Part shown: positions 1 through 11,785 of the stretch, one piece after another
Numbering within the stretch: the stretch's first letter is position 1
Layout: each line of letters begins with the position of its first letter
Assembly (NCBI RefSeq): GCF_008831285.2
Contig: NC_045148.1
Coordinates: 4,958,001 to 5,022,000, forward strand
Origin: Nymphaea colorata
Taxonomy: Eukaryota; Streptophyta; Magnoliopsida; Nymphaeales; Nymphaeaceae
DNA length: 64,000 nt
Direction: 5' to 3'
The notes under the pieces: generated by a model
What the model saw: the letters and a program-made list of their open reading frames with translations, nothing else
What the model was told of the DNA's origin: nothing
Database searches by the model: none
Position numbers and translations under genes: made by a program

Positions 1-206
1 AAATCCCATTCAATATTGATGTACATCTGAATCTGACTGGATGTTATTTCTTAAACCCGAATCAATCTGATAACTTAATCAGATATTAACATTTTTTTCA
101 TATCTGATTTTTCCAGAACAGTCAGTCGGATGTCCAATCAAAATTGGATATATTAATATCCCTACCTAAATTCATATCTAAACCTCAGAAAATCCTACAC
201 AATACC

Positions 207-1325
207 TTGACCCCCCTTCCTCAAGCCGTAGTTCAAATGGGGAATCAACAGTGGAACTAGACTTGAGCAACCATCTATATGGGACCATTAGCAATTCCTC
301 CCAGTAGCATAGTTATAGCAGATTCACCAATAAGTGAGTCAAGATAGTGATCCACTTAATCTCAATGTCTTGCATATATGCTGATGAGTTATGTCATGAC
401 TACAGCCGGACCTGATGTAGAAATATTATCAGTAGCCGACCACATACTAACCTGAACTGAAGCACATTATGACACAGAAACTTAAAAAAAAAAACTTGAA
501 GTTTAATTACTAAAAAAAAATAAGATTTTTTTGTTACTATTCAAATAATTTACAACCTAATTTTTCACTAAATAAATCTTTTTATCTGGTCTTGAGAGGG
601 AGGGAGAGAGAGAGAAAGTTGTTATCCACTGTATTTTACTATATATCTTGAGATAAATCTATAGATATAGATAATTAGAAAGGAAAAAGTTAAAATATTA
701 TTTACAGGTTTCCGCAAAAAAAGAGGGTGATTATATATATATATATATATATATGCAAAAATATTAGACCAAGTAATATTCATCCTAATCAGGAAAATTA
801 ACTGAACGACAACTGCATTATTGAAAAAGGCAAAGAATCTTCAAACAACAAAAGGAATAACCCAAACAACATCCACTTCTTGAGTAGGAAACCATAAAAA
901 ATTGGATGCCATTGAGTAGATCCAATCCTTAATTCATCTCAAGCTGAATTGACTGCCGGCTTGGACATGTATGTATGTATGTATGTATGTTCAGTGCCGG
1001 ATGGGACACATGGAATAATCCACATCCTTGATTGGTTGAGTTCTACAGATAACTGAAAGATATGCTTGTTCCTGCCCATACATATTCGGATCCGTCAGAA
1101 AATTTAAGAATAAGCCAGATAATCCTTGTCCAATTTGGTTCAACCCAAGTCGATATTCGATTCAAAATCTACATTTAACCTAAAATTCATATTTATGAAA
1201 TCCAAAATCTGTAGCCATATCAAAATTCATACCTAAAGTCACAAATCCATAATAATCTGTGGATTGAATTTTACTTGATCAAAAGATTTTGATCCTGCAT
1301 CAATGGCTCCTTAAAGGACCCTTTC
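207..1325. repeat. Interspersed/tandem repeat unit, copy A (about 1.1 kb)
   Basis: This stretch matches 4028-5167 (copy C) along almost its whole length, and its first third matches 3329-3758 (copy B). Shared landmarks in order are: TTGACC followed by CTTCCT, AGTTCAAATGGGG, a GAGTCAAGAT block, a (GA)n tract (A: about 598-617), a (TA)n tract (A: 732-754), AATATTAGACCAA, CTTCAAACAACAAAAGGAAT, and a GAATTTTACTTGA tail. No long open frame is shared between the copies, so I read it as non-coding repeat DNA. It also holds a six-fold ATGT microsatellite at 967-990. The family is not recognised. Confidence 0.7.
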
Positions 1326-3110
1326 AGTCCTCATCTGTCTCGGCATCAGCACAACAAATGCTAATAGATGTTATTCATTCATAAACAAATTAATGAAACT
1401 AAGCAACCATAGTAATTGGAGAATCCTTGCAGGATCCCAAGGAAGGGCTCGAGTGATTCTTGGTCTAAAAGATTGGAGATGATCTGCTATTAAAATGTTG
1501 AAAGAGCCGAATGGAGGTGATTATCGACATGTAGGATCCTCCTTTTCTCTAAACGATATTCATGTTCTTCAGTGCAGACCTTCAAAGGAGGTCATTGGTC
1601 TTCTTCGTAGACTTATCCCACTCAACGCTTTCGATGAGTGGTTGATATAGAAATTATTCCATCTCTGTGGAATATGGCATTGATTGTGTAGGTTTGTTTT
1701 TCCTTTCTTGTATGTATACTATTCTCCATTCCATGCCTTTTTATTTTTTATAGTAACAAAGGCCAGGGAGACCTCTCTTCCCATAGCGATTGCTTCGGAA
1801 AGCAACCACAGTAATTTATCAAATATTGAATAGACAAGATAAGAAAAAAGAAAGAACCAAATTAACCTTCACATATGAATATGGTGAAGGTTACAAAAGA
1901 ATAAGAAAAATCAGCCAGCACTTTCTCTGTATACAAAAATTATGGGCATTAGCTTTACGAAAATTCAGATCCTAGCCCACGTTTTCAAAACGTTTGTGGT
2001 GAGAGAGTAATGATTTTTTTAAAAAAAAAAAAAAATTAAGGAACTTGTTCTAACTTTGGTGAAGAAAAAGAAAACTTTATGGTTTAACTTTTCTTGTGCC
2101 TCTTAAATAGAAAGTGGATGAAAATGAGACTTTGGTTGCTATGAACATGCGTGGCATGTCATCAAGATTAATTAATTACAAATTGGCGATCCAACCGGGA
2201 AACACCCAAGTTGGCTCGGAAACATCCTTTCACTGGGCCATGAGTCAGGATGCAGGTGAGACAACACAAAACTCTGTGAATCGGCTAAGAATTGGCTGAC
2301 TCGCTAGATCGGTGACTCGGACAAGTCCCCATTTCTGTTACCGCCACCAGAGTTAATTGGCATTTGGTCACTGAAATTCACCTCAAGTCTCAATGCCAAT
2401 AATGGGTTCTATGCCGATGGAGAGAACTATGGTCATTGTGACTCTTCTAACAGAAGTTTATTGATTATTCTTATGCTGTTATGTCCCATAGCGTGGGGGA
2501 CGTTGTTCTAAGAGAAAAAAAAAAAAAAACAAACATTGTTTGTGATTACAATAACTCATCATGCAAGATGGTTGGGAGTTCCAGCCTGGTTATATTGCAT
2601 AAAAAAAAAAAAAGTAAAAACACCATGAAGGAGATTTCTTTTTAATAAATTACCAAAATTCCCTTCTCCCCTTCAATGAGCTGCTCCCGGCGCACGTAAC
2701 TTTCTCTCCTGAGAGTTGGGCTCCCTTCCCATTTATTATAAAAAAAATCACAACAACAATTCTATACGAGAAAAACATTTGACTACCGTTGTCTTTTATT
2801 TTTATCAGCCAATAAAGGTGCTATTTTTTATTTATTGATTAATAAATTTCAGTTATTTGAATGTATTTAGTTGATATTTACTTGTTGTTTTATAGACATG
2901 TTCACATTTTTCATCAGTTTATAATGAAAAATACACTATAAACATTTATGACTAGCACGACTAAGTCACCGAGTCAACTCATTGAACCAGTGACCCACTC
3001 ATCTGCCAATCCGACTCTGATTTCCAGGTTAAAACTTATTATATTAGCCCTCTCCTATATATATATATATATATGTTCATCTAATAATTTAGGAATAATA
3101 AACCTATTTT
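1326..3110. other. Intergenic, no supported gene
   Basis: Only short open frames without recognisable domains occur here. Homopolymer A runs lie near 2016-2035, 2514-2530 and 2600-2612. A short segment near 2628-2665 (ATTTCTTTTTAATAAATTACC) resembles the sequence upstream of the thaumatin-like gene near 62372-62400, which suggests a shared low-copy repeat. A (TA)n tract lies near 3055-3074. Confidence 0.5.
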
Positions 3111-3328
3111 TGACCCAGTTTGGTTCAATCTATTCGATCCAAAAACTTCATTTAGCACAAAATTAATTAATTACAAATCAAGAATGATACTCAACACCAA
3201 ATACACGCACGCACGCATACCCAAATCTATAGCGACAACTATACCCAACCTTATTTCTCAACCCAATTCCGTATCCAAACTCATGATATACATATAAAAA
3301 ACAAGAACCAAAACTAAACTTAAATTAC

Positions 3329-3758
3329 TTTGACCTTCTCCCTGAAGCCCTAGTTCAATAAAAGGTGACCATGACTTGAGCTCCCGTGTATATGGGATAA
3401 TTAGGGTTTGCTCCCAATAGCAGGATTCTGCAATGAGTGAGTCAAGATGCATGGGGATTAGTTTATCACAATGCCATGCATGTTGATGAGTTCTTTCTTT
3501 CACGACGAATGCTAGGCTTAGTGGGGACATACTGTGAGTAGCGAACCACATATTAGCCTGCAAAGAAGCATACCATGTCACAAAGTAGTCAAAGAAAACA
3601 AGATGAACTTTAATTAATAAAAAACCAATGAGATTGTTTAGTAACTATGTATTTAAAGGATGCTACAGCTTAAATCTTTAAAGGATGTTACAGCCTAATC
3701 TTTCACTACATTAATCTTTATGTTTGGTTGTGTTAGAGAGAGAGAGAGAGAGAGAGCG
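3329..3758. repeat. Interspersed/tandem repeat unit, copy B (partial)
   Basis: This is a truncated relative of copies A and C. It begins with the same TTGACC..CCTGAAGCCCTAGTTCAA landmark, contains GAGTGAGTCAAGATG and GTTGATGAGTTC, and stops at a (GA)n tract (3735-3756) located where the (GA)n tracts of A and C lie. The sequence just before it (about 3110-3290) resembles the tail of a unit (GGTTCAATC..CATTTAGCACAAAATT). Tail followed by head is what a decayed tandem array would show. Confidence 0.6.
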
Positions 3759-4027
3759 CTATATCTTCGACATTGCTAAAAAAGCTCTACAAGATATCGG
3801 AAGCATAACCATAGAAGATGCGTACTATTCCAAACAAATGTGTTGGAAATGTTAAAAACTGGTCAGTCGAATAAAACACAAAATTACGCATTTTTTTATA
3901 AAAACATAAAGAAATAGAAAAACACATTTTATTCAGGTTTTCCAGCTTTTTCACGTTCTTTCTCATTTTCCATGTTTTTCATGCTTTTTTGCCTTTTTTT
4001 TTCCAATTTTTAGTTACCAGATTTTTA

Positions 4028-5167
4028 TTGACCCTCTTCCTGAAGCCCTAGTTCAAATGGGGCATCAACAGAAGGAGCCTAACTGAGCTCCCATCTTCAT
4101 GGGGCCATTAGGGATTCCACCCAGGAGCATAGTTATAGCAAATTCACCAATAAATAAGTGAGTCAAGATGGTGATCCAGTTGATCTCAATATCTTGCATG
4201 TTGGAGAGTTCTATCATGACTAAAACTAGACCCCATAATGGTAACCAACCACAACTTTAAAAAATGAACTTTAATTAATAAACAAATAAATAAGAGTTTT
4301 TAGTAACTATTCAAAGGGTTTTACAACCTAATTTTTCATTAGATAAGTCTTTCTATTTAGTCTTTTGAGAGAGAGAGAGAGCTGTTATCCACTTTTTTTT
4401 ACTATATTGTTGAGATAAATTTGTGGACGTAGATAATTTACAAGGGAAAAGGCAAACATTATTTACAGCTGATTTCCACCCAAAAAAAATATGAAGGTGA
4501 AATATATATATATATATATAGATGATTTTTTCTTTCGGAAATATTAGACCAACTAGTATTCTTCCTAATTAGGACAATTAAATGAACCACAAAAGTTCTT
4601 TTGAAAAAGGAAAAGAAACTTCAAACAACAAAAGGAATAAGCCAAACGCCATCCACTTCTCGAATCAGAGACACCATTCAGTGCATCCAATCCTTAATTC
4701 CCACTCAAGCTAAATGAGTTGCGGCTCGGATATGGCTAATGTGGCGATTATATTTGTTTGTATAGCGCCAGATGGGGCACATGGAAGGGCCCACATTTTC
4801 GTTCGGTTGAGTTCTATAGCTGACTGAAGCACAATGCATGGTCCTGCCCATCCATATTCGAGCCCTGCAGAAAATTTATTAATAAACCTGACAATTTTGT
4901 GACCAATTTGGTTCGGCTCATGAAAATTTATATTCAATCGAAATCTACATTTAGCCCAAAATTCATAAATATATTAAATCCAAAATGTATAATCAATCCA
5001 AAATCTGTAGCCATATCTAAGTCCATATCCAGACCCACTTATTGTCAGACGCAATAAAATCCATATCCAAACCCAAATGCATATATATCTAGAGAGAGAA
5101 TTTTACTTGAGCCAAAGATTTTGCTCCTGCACCAATGTCTGCATCATCTACCATTAAAGCACCTTTC
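4028..5167. repeat. Interspersed/tandem repeat unit, copy C
   Basis: Full-length relative of copy A with the same landmarks in the same order, including a (GA)n tract at about 4366-4381, a (TA)n tract at 4503-4520 and the GAATTTTACTTGAG tail near 5098. The two copies differ by many substitutions and small indels, so the duplication is old. The 75-codon minus-strand open frame inside it is not kept in copy A and is not annotated. Confidence 0.7.
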
Positions 5168-7190
5168 CATTTGGCTATATAAGATAGGAACAACTTAGAA
5201 GCGGAGGCAGGTGTGGGCACCAAACTAATTGCCCTGAATCCACCAAAAAATAAAAAAGATAACTGGTAATGGTGTCTAAAGTATCAATATAGTAGCAACT
5301 AATTTTCCTTCGTCTACACTTTTTCTGAAAATAGCCTCTATGAGTGAACCATAAGAAGCCATGGTCATCATAATTATCCTACTTGTGTTTGAATGCTTCA
5401 AATTTCAACACCTTACCATTTGACTGACCAAAAAATATGCTTGATATCATCAAATATATGCTAAAAAAATTACCTTTGATTTTCAAGTTGATACGGGCCG
5501 AGGGAGGCTCAGGTTTCTCATTGCTTGTGAAGTTGTCAAAGCCTGGATTGAGCGTCGCTGCATGTGGGTCCCAAGGTGAACCACCCACATGTAATTTCTT
5601 TTAAGGTCAATAAATGTTGCATGACTTGATGCCCCCATTGACAAATTGGAGACTTGTCTTGCTAAGTATTTTAATCTTCCATGTGTAGTCATTTCAGTTA
5701 TCGTTATGATTGCTAAGTAACTGGATATTGATAAGCTTAGGAAAAAGTGCATTTCGCATATTCGTTGAATGTATTATATTTATGGAGAGAAGTGCCATGA
5801 TTTTTAATTCAATTAGAAAAAATTAAGACTTTATGCAATTGCAGTTGGAATTGTATTGTCTTCTCCTCATTTGCTTTTGGGCTAAGCCAGATACCCTTCT
5901 ACACTACATTCTTATAACTTAAAAAGAAAGGGCACCACTTTTTTGTAAAGGTTACACTTCCACAAAAACTAACAAATAAGATAATGAAGTAATCTTGCTT
6001 AAAAAACAAATAACTTTTAGCTGGAACGACAGAAGAGTGTAACTTAATTAGTGATGTAGTTACTATTGAAAAAGCAATTTGCAGAGAAGTTTTTCTGTTT
6101 TTTGTTAGGTTTGATGAAAAGTATGTCTTATTAAAAGAACATCATAAAAAATACCTCTTTTTAAAATTATAAGCACAAAAAAAAGCCAAAAATAAAAATT
6201 TTCCCATCTCAAAATATTATAAAAAGAGAAAATTAAAAACTGAACTTCCCTTTACAATATGCGTCTCTTTTTATTTCAAAACTAATATATCATCCTATGG
6301 AGATCAAAAGAGAACTTGGCCAATTTTGTGGGCTTGGGATAGAAAGTTTGACCATTAGACATAAGGCAATCATGTTTTGAGTTTCGAACTAAGCACGGAA
6401 AATCTCATGAGTAAGCTAAATGATTCAAATGTAGTGCCTATGAACCCTACCATCAATCCACACTGCAGTTGTTGTGAATGTACCTTGGTATGAAGCTCTT
6501 GACCTCTTTTAACAAGAAGTTTGTAAAAGAAATTGATCACTTCTGCCTTACGCTACTTTTGTTGGTAGTCATAATCAAATCTCCATCATTTCTCATAATC
6601 CTCTTCTGGTGGATTATATCTCATGGTTCTACTAAGGATTAATGAGCTCAATTACATCAGGTTATTTCCTTGTTGTAGTATGTGTTTGGAATGAGCTTCA
6701 CTTTTTTTATTGTTGGTATACCATATGCCTAAGTTGGATATGACTTGATCTTATCCTGTGGAAATGAACGAGTCTTAGCCTTTCCATTGTTGAGTAATGT
6801 GTAAGTTAAAGCAAAACACATAGTATAAATCATTATGTATATGTTCAATATGAAATTTTTATTTACAGTAATGATATTTTATGCAATTTTGCTTCGACAT
6901 AGAAATATATATTTTTAAGTTTTAAAAACTTACAAAATTATGCATCATTCAATTGTTGTGTTGTATTGTTGTAGCATATATGTTTAAGAGTTATGTAATG
7001 TATGTGTGTGATAGTTGTTCTCTTATCTATTTTATTTGATAGTTTAAAATAGTGCATGAAATAACCATATGTCATTTGTTCTTGTTCAAATTAAATATTT
7101 AATCAAGATGATAAACTACAATAGCATGACAATTGAGCCAAGTATTTGATTGATATGATGTTAGAGTCTACTTGAATCCTCAAGATAAAG
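5168..7190. other. Intergenic, no supported gene
   Basis: AT-rich DNA with short open frames only. No splice-compatible coding series, tRNA or recognisable transposon protein was seen on either strand. The segment leads into the PIF/Harbinger relic and may hold its decayed 5' end, but I could not place a terminal inverted repeat. Confidence 0.45.
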
Positions 7191-7199
7191 ACATTGTGT

Positions 7200-9400
7200 G
7201 GATTGAAAGAAATAGCTATGAAGGAGGTTAAGAGAAGAATGCAAAGACATAGGGAACATCATTCACTACAGAGAAAATAAGAAACGAGCTTAAAAGAACA
7301 AAACCCAATTTATCAATGATAAAATAGATACTCATTGCTTTTGGATTTGGGGTGGACCCTGATAGAAAAATGATAGTGATAGACAACAAACTATGGGATG
7401 AATATGTACAAAAGTTCACAGAGAGAAAAAAAAAATATATGCATTCAGTGACATGAAAGTTTATGAGCATGCAATGAAAATATGGAATAGTTTTACAACA
7501 TTAGGTGACAACAAGAGTATAAGAGATGATATGCCATTGATTGATGTCTAGATTAAATTAATAGATGTAGAAGATGAGAATGATTCCATGCTCATTCGTA
7601 GCTCCTACGAATAGTTTTGCAAAGCTATAACCCTCTAACATGGCAAGGGCAAACAAGTGCTCCAGAACCCAATCAATAACAAGTAATAAAACTATAGAAA
7701 CAATTAGTGAGTTTATACAATAGCTTATAAATGTCCAATCATCTTTTATCATGTAGAGGAGTGGAGTGATTTTGAGAGAACTTTATGCAAAAAAGAAGAT
7801 AGATCATTAACGGTTTTATAGATCAGTAGACATACTTGGTAATTTGACAAGGCAAACAAATTTCTCATGATCTCCTGTGAGTTGCAGGCAAGCTGGCTTC
7901 ATAAAAAGATTAACTAACAACATGTAACATTAATATTAAATGTTTGACACTTGTTCATGTCAATGTTGTTGTTGAATTGTTTGACACTTGCTAATGTTAA
8001 TGTTAATGTTGCGTTATGAATATGCATGTTCATCTATATATTTGTCAAATTTTGTTATATTTATATTATGTTAATTTTAACATTATATGTTGAATCTACA
8101 TGTTCTATTCTCATGCATTTATGAATTTACTTTCACGATGGACAAAATATCTGTAGTTATCTTCATCTTTATTCTGTGGATGCTCATTGAATACTTGAAA
8201 GGCTGAGAAGGACCTACTAGAAAGTTGGTACATATCAATATACTAGCATATGCCCAATTTGTATGGCTACGTGCACAGACACCGAAGGAATTGTCCAGAT
8301 TTATCGAAAGTGAATTGTAAAATATATGCATTATTGTAGAATATGTTAAAAAGTAGTGTTGTTACCTGATACACAAGAAACACAGTTAAAGAACAAATGG
8401 CAATGTTTCTCATGATGTTGGGACCTGACTACCATAATTGGCATACCCAATATGATTTTTAACATTTGGGACATGTAGTTAGCAAATATGTTCACTAAAA
8501 CAATTCTTTGTATTACACATGAGTACTTTGGATGTGGAGATGACAACACACTAGCATGAATTAGAAGAAATCCATGCTTCTATCCATACTTAAAATTAAA
8601 AGAACCACAATTCAATCGACACTAGAAATCAAATTTAATGTTATATAACATAGAAAATATTCAGTACATTACAATATTAATAAAATTGGTTGGAAGCATT
8701 ATATGGTATACATATTATAGTGCATATGTAAGAGATTGTCAAAACTATTAGCAAAATAGAATGGCATTCTATCACAAAATGTCTTAGATATAGTGGGATT
8801 TGACATATGATTTCACTATGTACTAACCGGTTGGGAGGCAGTGCAACTAATGTAAGAGTATTATATAATGTACTAGAAGATGACATTTATCTTTTACAGG
8901 TTCTACATGGTAAGAAACTAAACATTAGTTTATTATGTTCAATCAAATTGTTTGATAAACAAAATACAACTTGTTGTTTATGAAGTAGGTAAACATTATC
9001 TTGCAAATGCTAGATATCCAAACATCATTGGATTTTTTACTCTATATAAAAAATATGCATTTCATCCATCTGAGTTTAATGATATTGGATCAATACAAAT
9101 CAAGACGATAGAAGAATTGTACAACATATAGATATTCATTTCTACGTGTCAGTGTAGAACGAGTATTTGATTTTTTTAAGACAAGGTTTTTCATTCTGAA
9201 AAATCATATGTTTTATCTAGTATGTGCTCAAGTTCAAATTATACAAGCAACATGTGTTTTGAACAGTTTTATAATCCAACATAATCCAAACGGTGAATAG
9301 TTTCCCTCTAATAGAATCATCAATTATTAAACAAATGACATTGTAAATAATGATAACAAAAGTATTCAACAAATACAAACATGTTGAAGTAACAATGAGC
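7200..9400 (+). mobile_element. PIF/Harbinger-type DNA transposon relic (Myb/SANT-like + DDE transposase)
   Basis: Reading fragments on the + strand in shifting frames matches the two proteins these elements carry. The frame starting at 7340 gives GFGVDPDRKMIVIDNKLWDE, typical of the plant Myb/SANT-like partner protein. Transposase pieces follow. A MFL..LG..HN..Q..F..LGH-like stretch lies near 8400-8480. A YVLTGWE-like block is near 8815-8839. The frame at 8991 reads KHYLANARYPNIIGFF, equivalent to the family's KYYLVDAGYPN block but with the catalytic Asp replaced by Asn. The frame at 9154 reads VERVFDFFKTRFFILKNH, keeping the Glu. Stops and frameshifts separate the pieces, so the element cannot encode an active transposase. 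The ends are not defined; the GGCTCCGCCACTG near 9808-9820 may belong to another insertion. Confidence 0.75.
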
Positions 9401-10650
9401 TTCATAATCACATTTCTATTTCATGTAACTTGATTACGTCTCAAGTAAGAATTTATTAAAAACTTATATCAACATTATGTTATATGTAATTGTTTTATTT
9501 TTGTAATGACTTTATTTCAGTAGTATACTAGTCTATATTCATAGTTCATGTGTTTATTCTTACTACTTTATTGTCATTTTATTTTTGCAAATGCATGAAC
9601 TAAACTGTGATGTCGCGTCCTACCTTATGTAGTTTCCAGAAGAGGATAAGATGATAATGGCAGTAGTGGAAATACATCTAGGCTGTAATGGGTATTTTTT
9701 ATTTATTTTTATAGAGATGTCTTACAATTATTTACTTGTTTATATGTGTTGCACTCCTTTAGAAATGAGAATTTCCACAATAGTGCCCCATAGCCAAAAA
9801 TTGCTGGCTCCGCCACTGCATAGTGGCCAAATGTAGTTTGAGCGACACATGAATGAGAACTTACTTTTGGAGAGTTGTCATAGGTATCGATGTGCTTGTA
9901 GCTTCAGGCTTGCTGTCTTTTGGGACTATGAACTTTTATTGATCTAAATTAGTTGTCATTTGAAATTAAACTGAAATTCAATCCTCTTTTCTTCATTTTA
10001 TTTCAAAAAAATATTAGTTTGAAGATAGGGTTTAAATATGTCCAATGCTAACATTATTAGTAATAGTTTATGTTATAGTTTAATAACTAGTTTAGGGATA
10101 GTGTAGAGTAGACATTCTCTATTAAAAGGGTATTCAGATAATTTATTCATCAACTATTCTTTATTTTGTTGCTTATTTAGAGTAGATTTGTTTGGTTTCT
10201 TTCTTGTATTTGGTTTGATTTAAGTTTGTGTATTACTTGGATATATTAAATAAAATAGGATTTAAGTAATTTTCTTTTGCTTTTTAAAATAGCTTAATTC
10301 GCAATTCACCTTATTGTGTTAATTCATGTCTTATAGTTGTTTATGTCTTCTATTATTACAATTGCATTAGGTTAGAGATAGTATAAGAATTAAGTGAGTT
10401 TTGACTAAATATAATGCATGAAATAAAGATATCTTAGCATTCTTGAACAGAAATTTAAGCTGCAAATTCTAGTCGCTTGAGTGCATCATCACAAGAATTT
10501 TTCTAAGTTTTCAATGGAAATTTTTAAGTAGGTTCTCCTAATGTGTTGGTTGTCTATCATCCAATTCCATCTATATTTTGAGTTTACTTAGTAAAGTTTC
10601 AAAGGACTTTTCAGAAACTAGTTTTTTTTTTTCCTCATAATTCAGGACTC
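9401..10650. other. Intergenic, no supported gene
   Basis: AT-rich sequence without a convincing coding region. GCTGGCTCCGCCACTGC near 9803-9822 resembles a motif common at transposon ends in plant genomes, and similar strings occur near 22450 and 32578. I could not pair it with a second end here. Confidence 0.4.
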
Positions 10651-10654
10651 TTTA

Positions 10655-10800
10655 GGGATAACCTTGAGGGCGTATCGTAGGTGGTTGTACCAGTAAAAGA
10701 CCGGTCATTAGTTCGATTCCTGTAGGTGCTACTTTTCTGCATTGTAAATAATGGATGCACTACACTTCAGTTGATAGGTGTTTGCACCCCACACAAAACT
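10655..10800 (+). mobile_element. tRNA-derived SINE, copy 1
   Basis: An internal RNA polymerase III promoter is visible: an A-box-like GGCGTATCGTAGGTGG at 10669-10684 and a B-box GTTCGATTCC at 10711-10720. The spacing is close to that of a tRNA gene. The segment after the B box, TGTAGGTGCTACTTTTCTGC, is nearly repeated after the B box of the copy at 33638 (ATAGGTGTTACTTTTCTATA). The tRNA-like part does not fold into a complete tRNA by eye, so it is called a SINE rather than a tRNA gene. The 3' end is approximate. Confidence 0.55.
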
Positions 10801-11785
10801 CAAAGTAGTTTTAAACCTTGAGAGCAGGGGAAGAAGGGGCGGCTTTGATCTCCCATCAAATCACCAGAACTTTTCTGGAATAAGAATATATCAGACACTC
10901 TTTATGCAATATATTAAGTTTTCTATTGAAATTTTGACATTCTTAAATTGGGTATATGTAATCTGCTTGTCTGTAGTTCATGGACCAATTTTTAGTGAAA
11001 TATAGTCTCCTTTGCCCTCTCAAATTTATAGATTTCTAGCTTGTCTCTCTAGTCTGATTTTAGTATTATATCAAAGGTAATCTAAGAATTTAATTAGGTA
11101 ATTTATTTGTTATATTTTTTGCTTATTCTGAATAGGTTAATACTTTATTTTCAAATTGTGATTTTTTGTTTACTAAGTTTAACTGTGTGACACAGATTAG
11201 CTTTAGTAGTTAGGGCTAGTATCTTATTTGTTAGTTTTAGATGTTATGCTTATTGGTTGTCTTTATTTGCTAACGTGCTTGTTTTGTGTTTTCATTGCTT
11301 TAAAGTGTTTTCTTGTTTGGCAACAGTAATATTATTAATGTTACTATCACATGAATCTCTTTAAAAAATGAGGTAAATTCATAAAACATTTTATTTTAAT
11401 ATTTTATGAAATAACCTTATTTTTTTAGGGTTCATGAAGCAGTAATTGTTGCCAAACAACCCCCTCTTCAATTTCAAGCGAAGAACTGGACCATGTATCG
11501 ATCTATGGATTATATTGGAAATAAAATTTTGTATTTGATTTTAGTTCATTTTCAAATATTGTAAAAATTTTATCTCTAATTATGAATAAAGTTGAATTCA
11601 TTTGGATGGTCTCTGCGTCCTGTTGCTTTCACTTTCCATTAATGTGTAAATTTAACGTATTTACAGTAATATTCAAGAAGGTGCCAAGACGCGCTGCCTG
11701 CTACACGCCTACTCCTTCAGAACGTGGGAATTGAGAGCAGGGGGAGGTTGGGGAGGCGGGAAGAGTTTGGCTCTTGGCGGCGACA
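10801..11785. other. Intergenic / upstream region of the RimP-like gene
   Basis: No gene is seen. The last 150 bases before 11786 become GC-richer, as expected for a plant 5' untranslated region or core promoter. A convincing TATA box close to the start codon was not found. Confidence 0.4.

Noticed and set aside
10655-10740. A functional tRNA gene
   Set aside because: A and B boxes are present but arms do not pair into a complete cloverleaf by eye and a related copy exists at 33638; SINE fits better.
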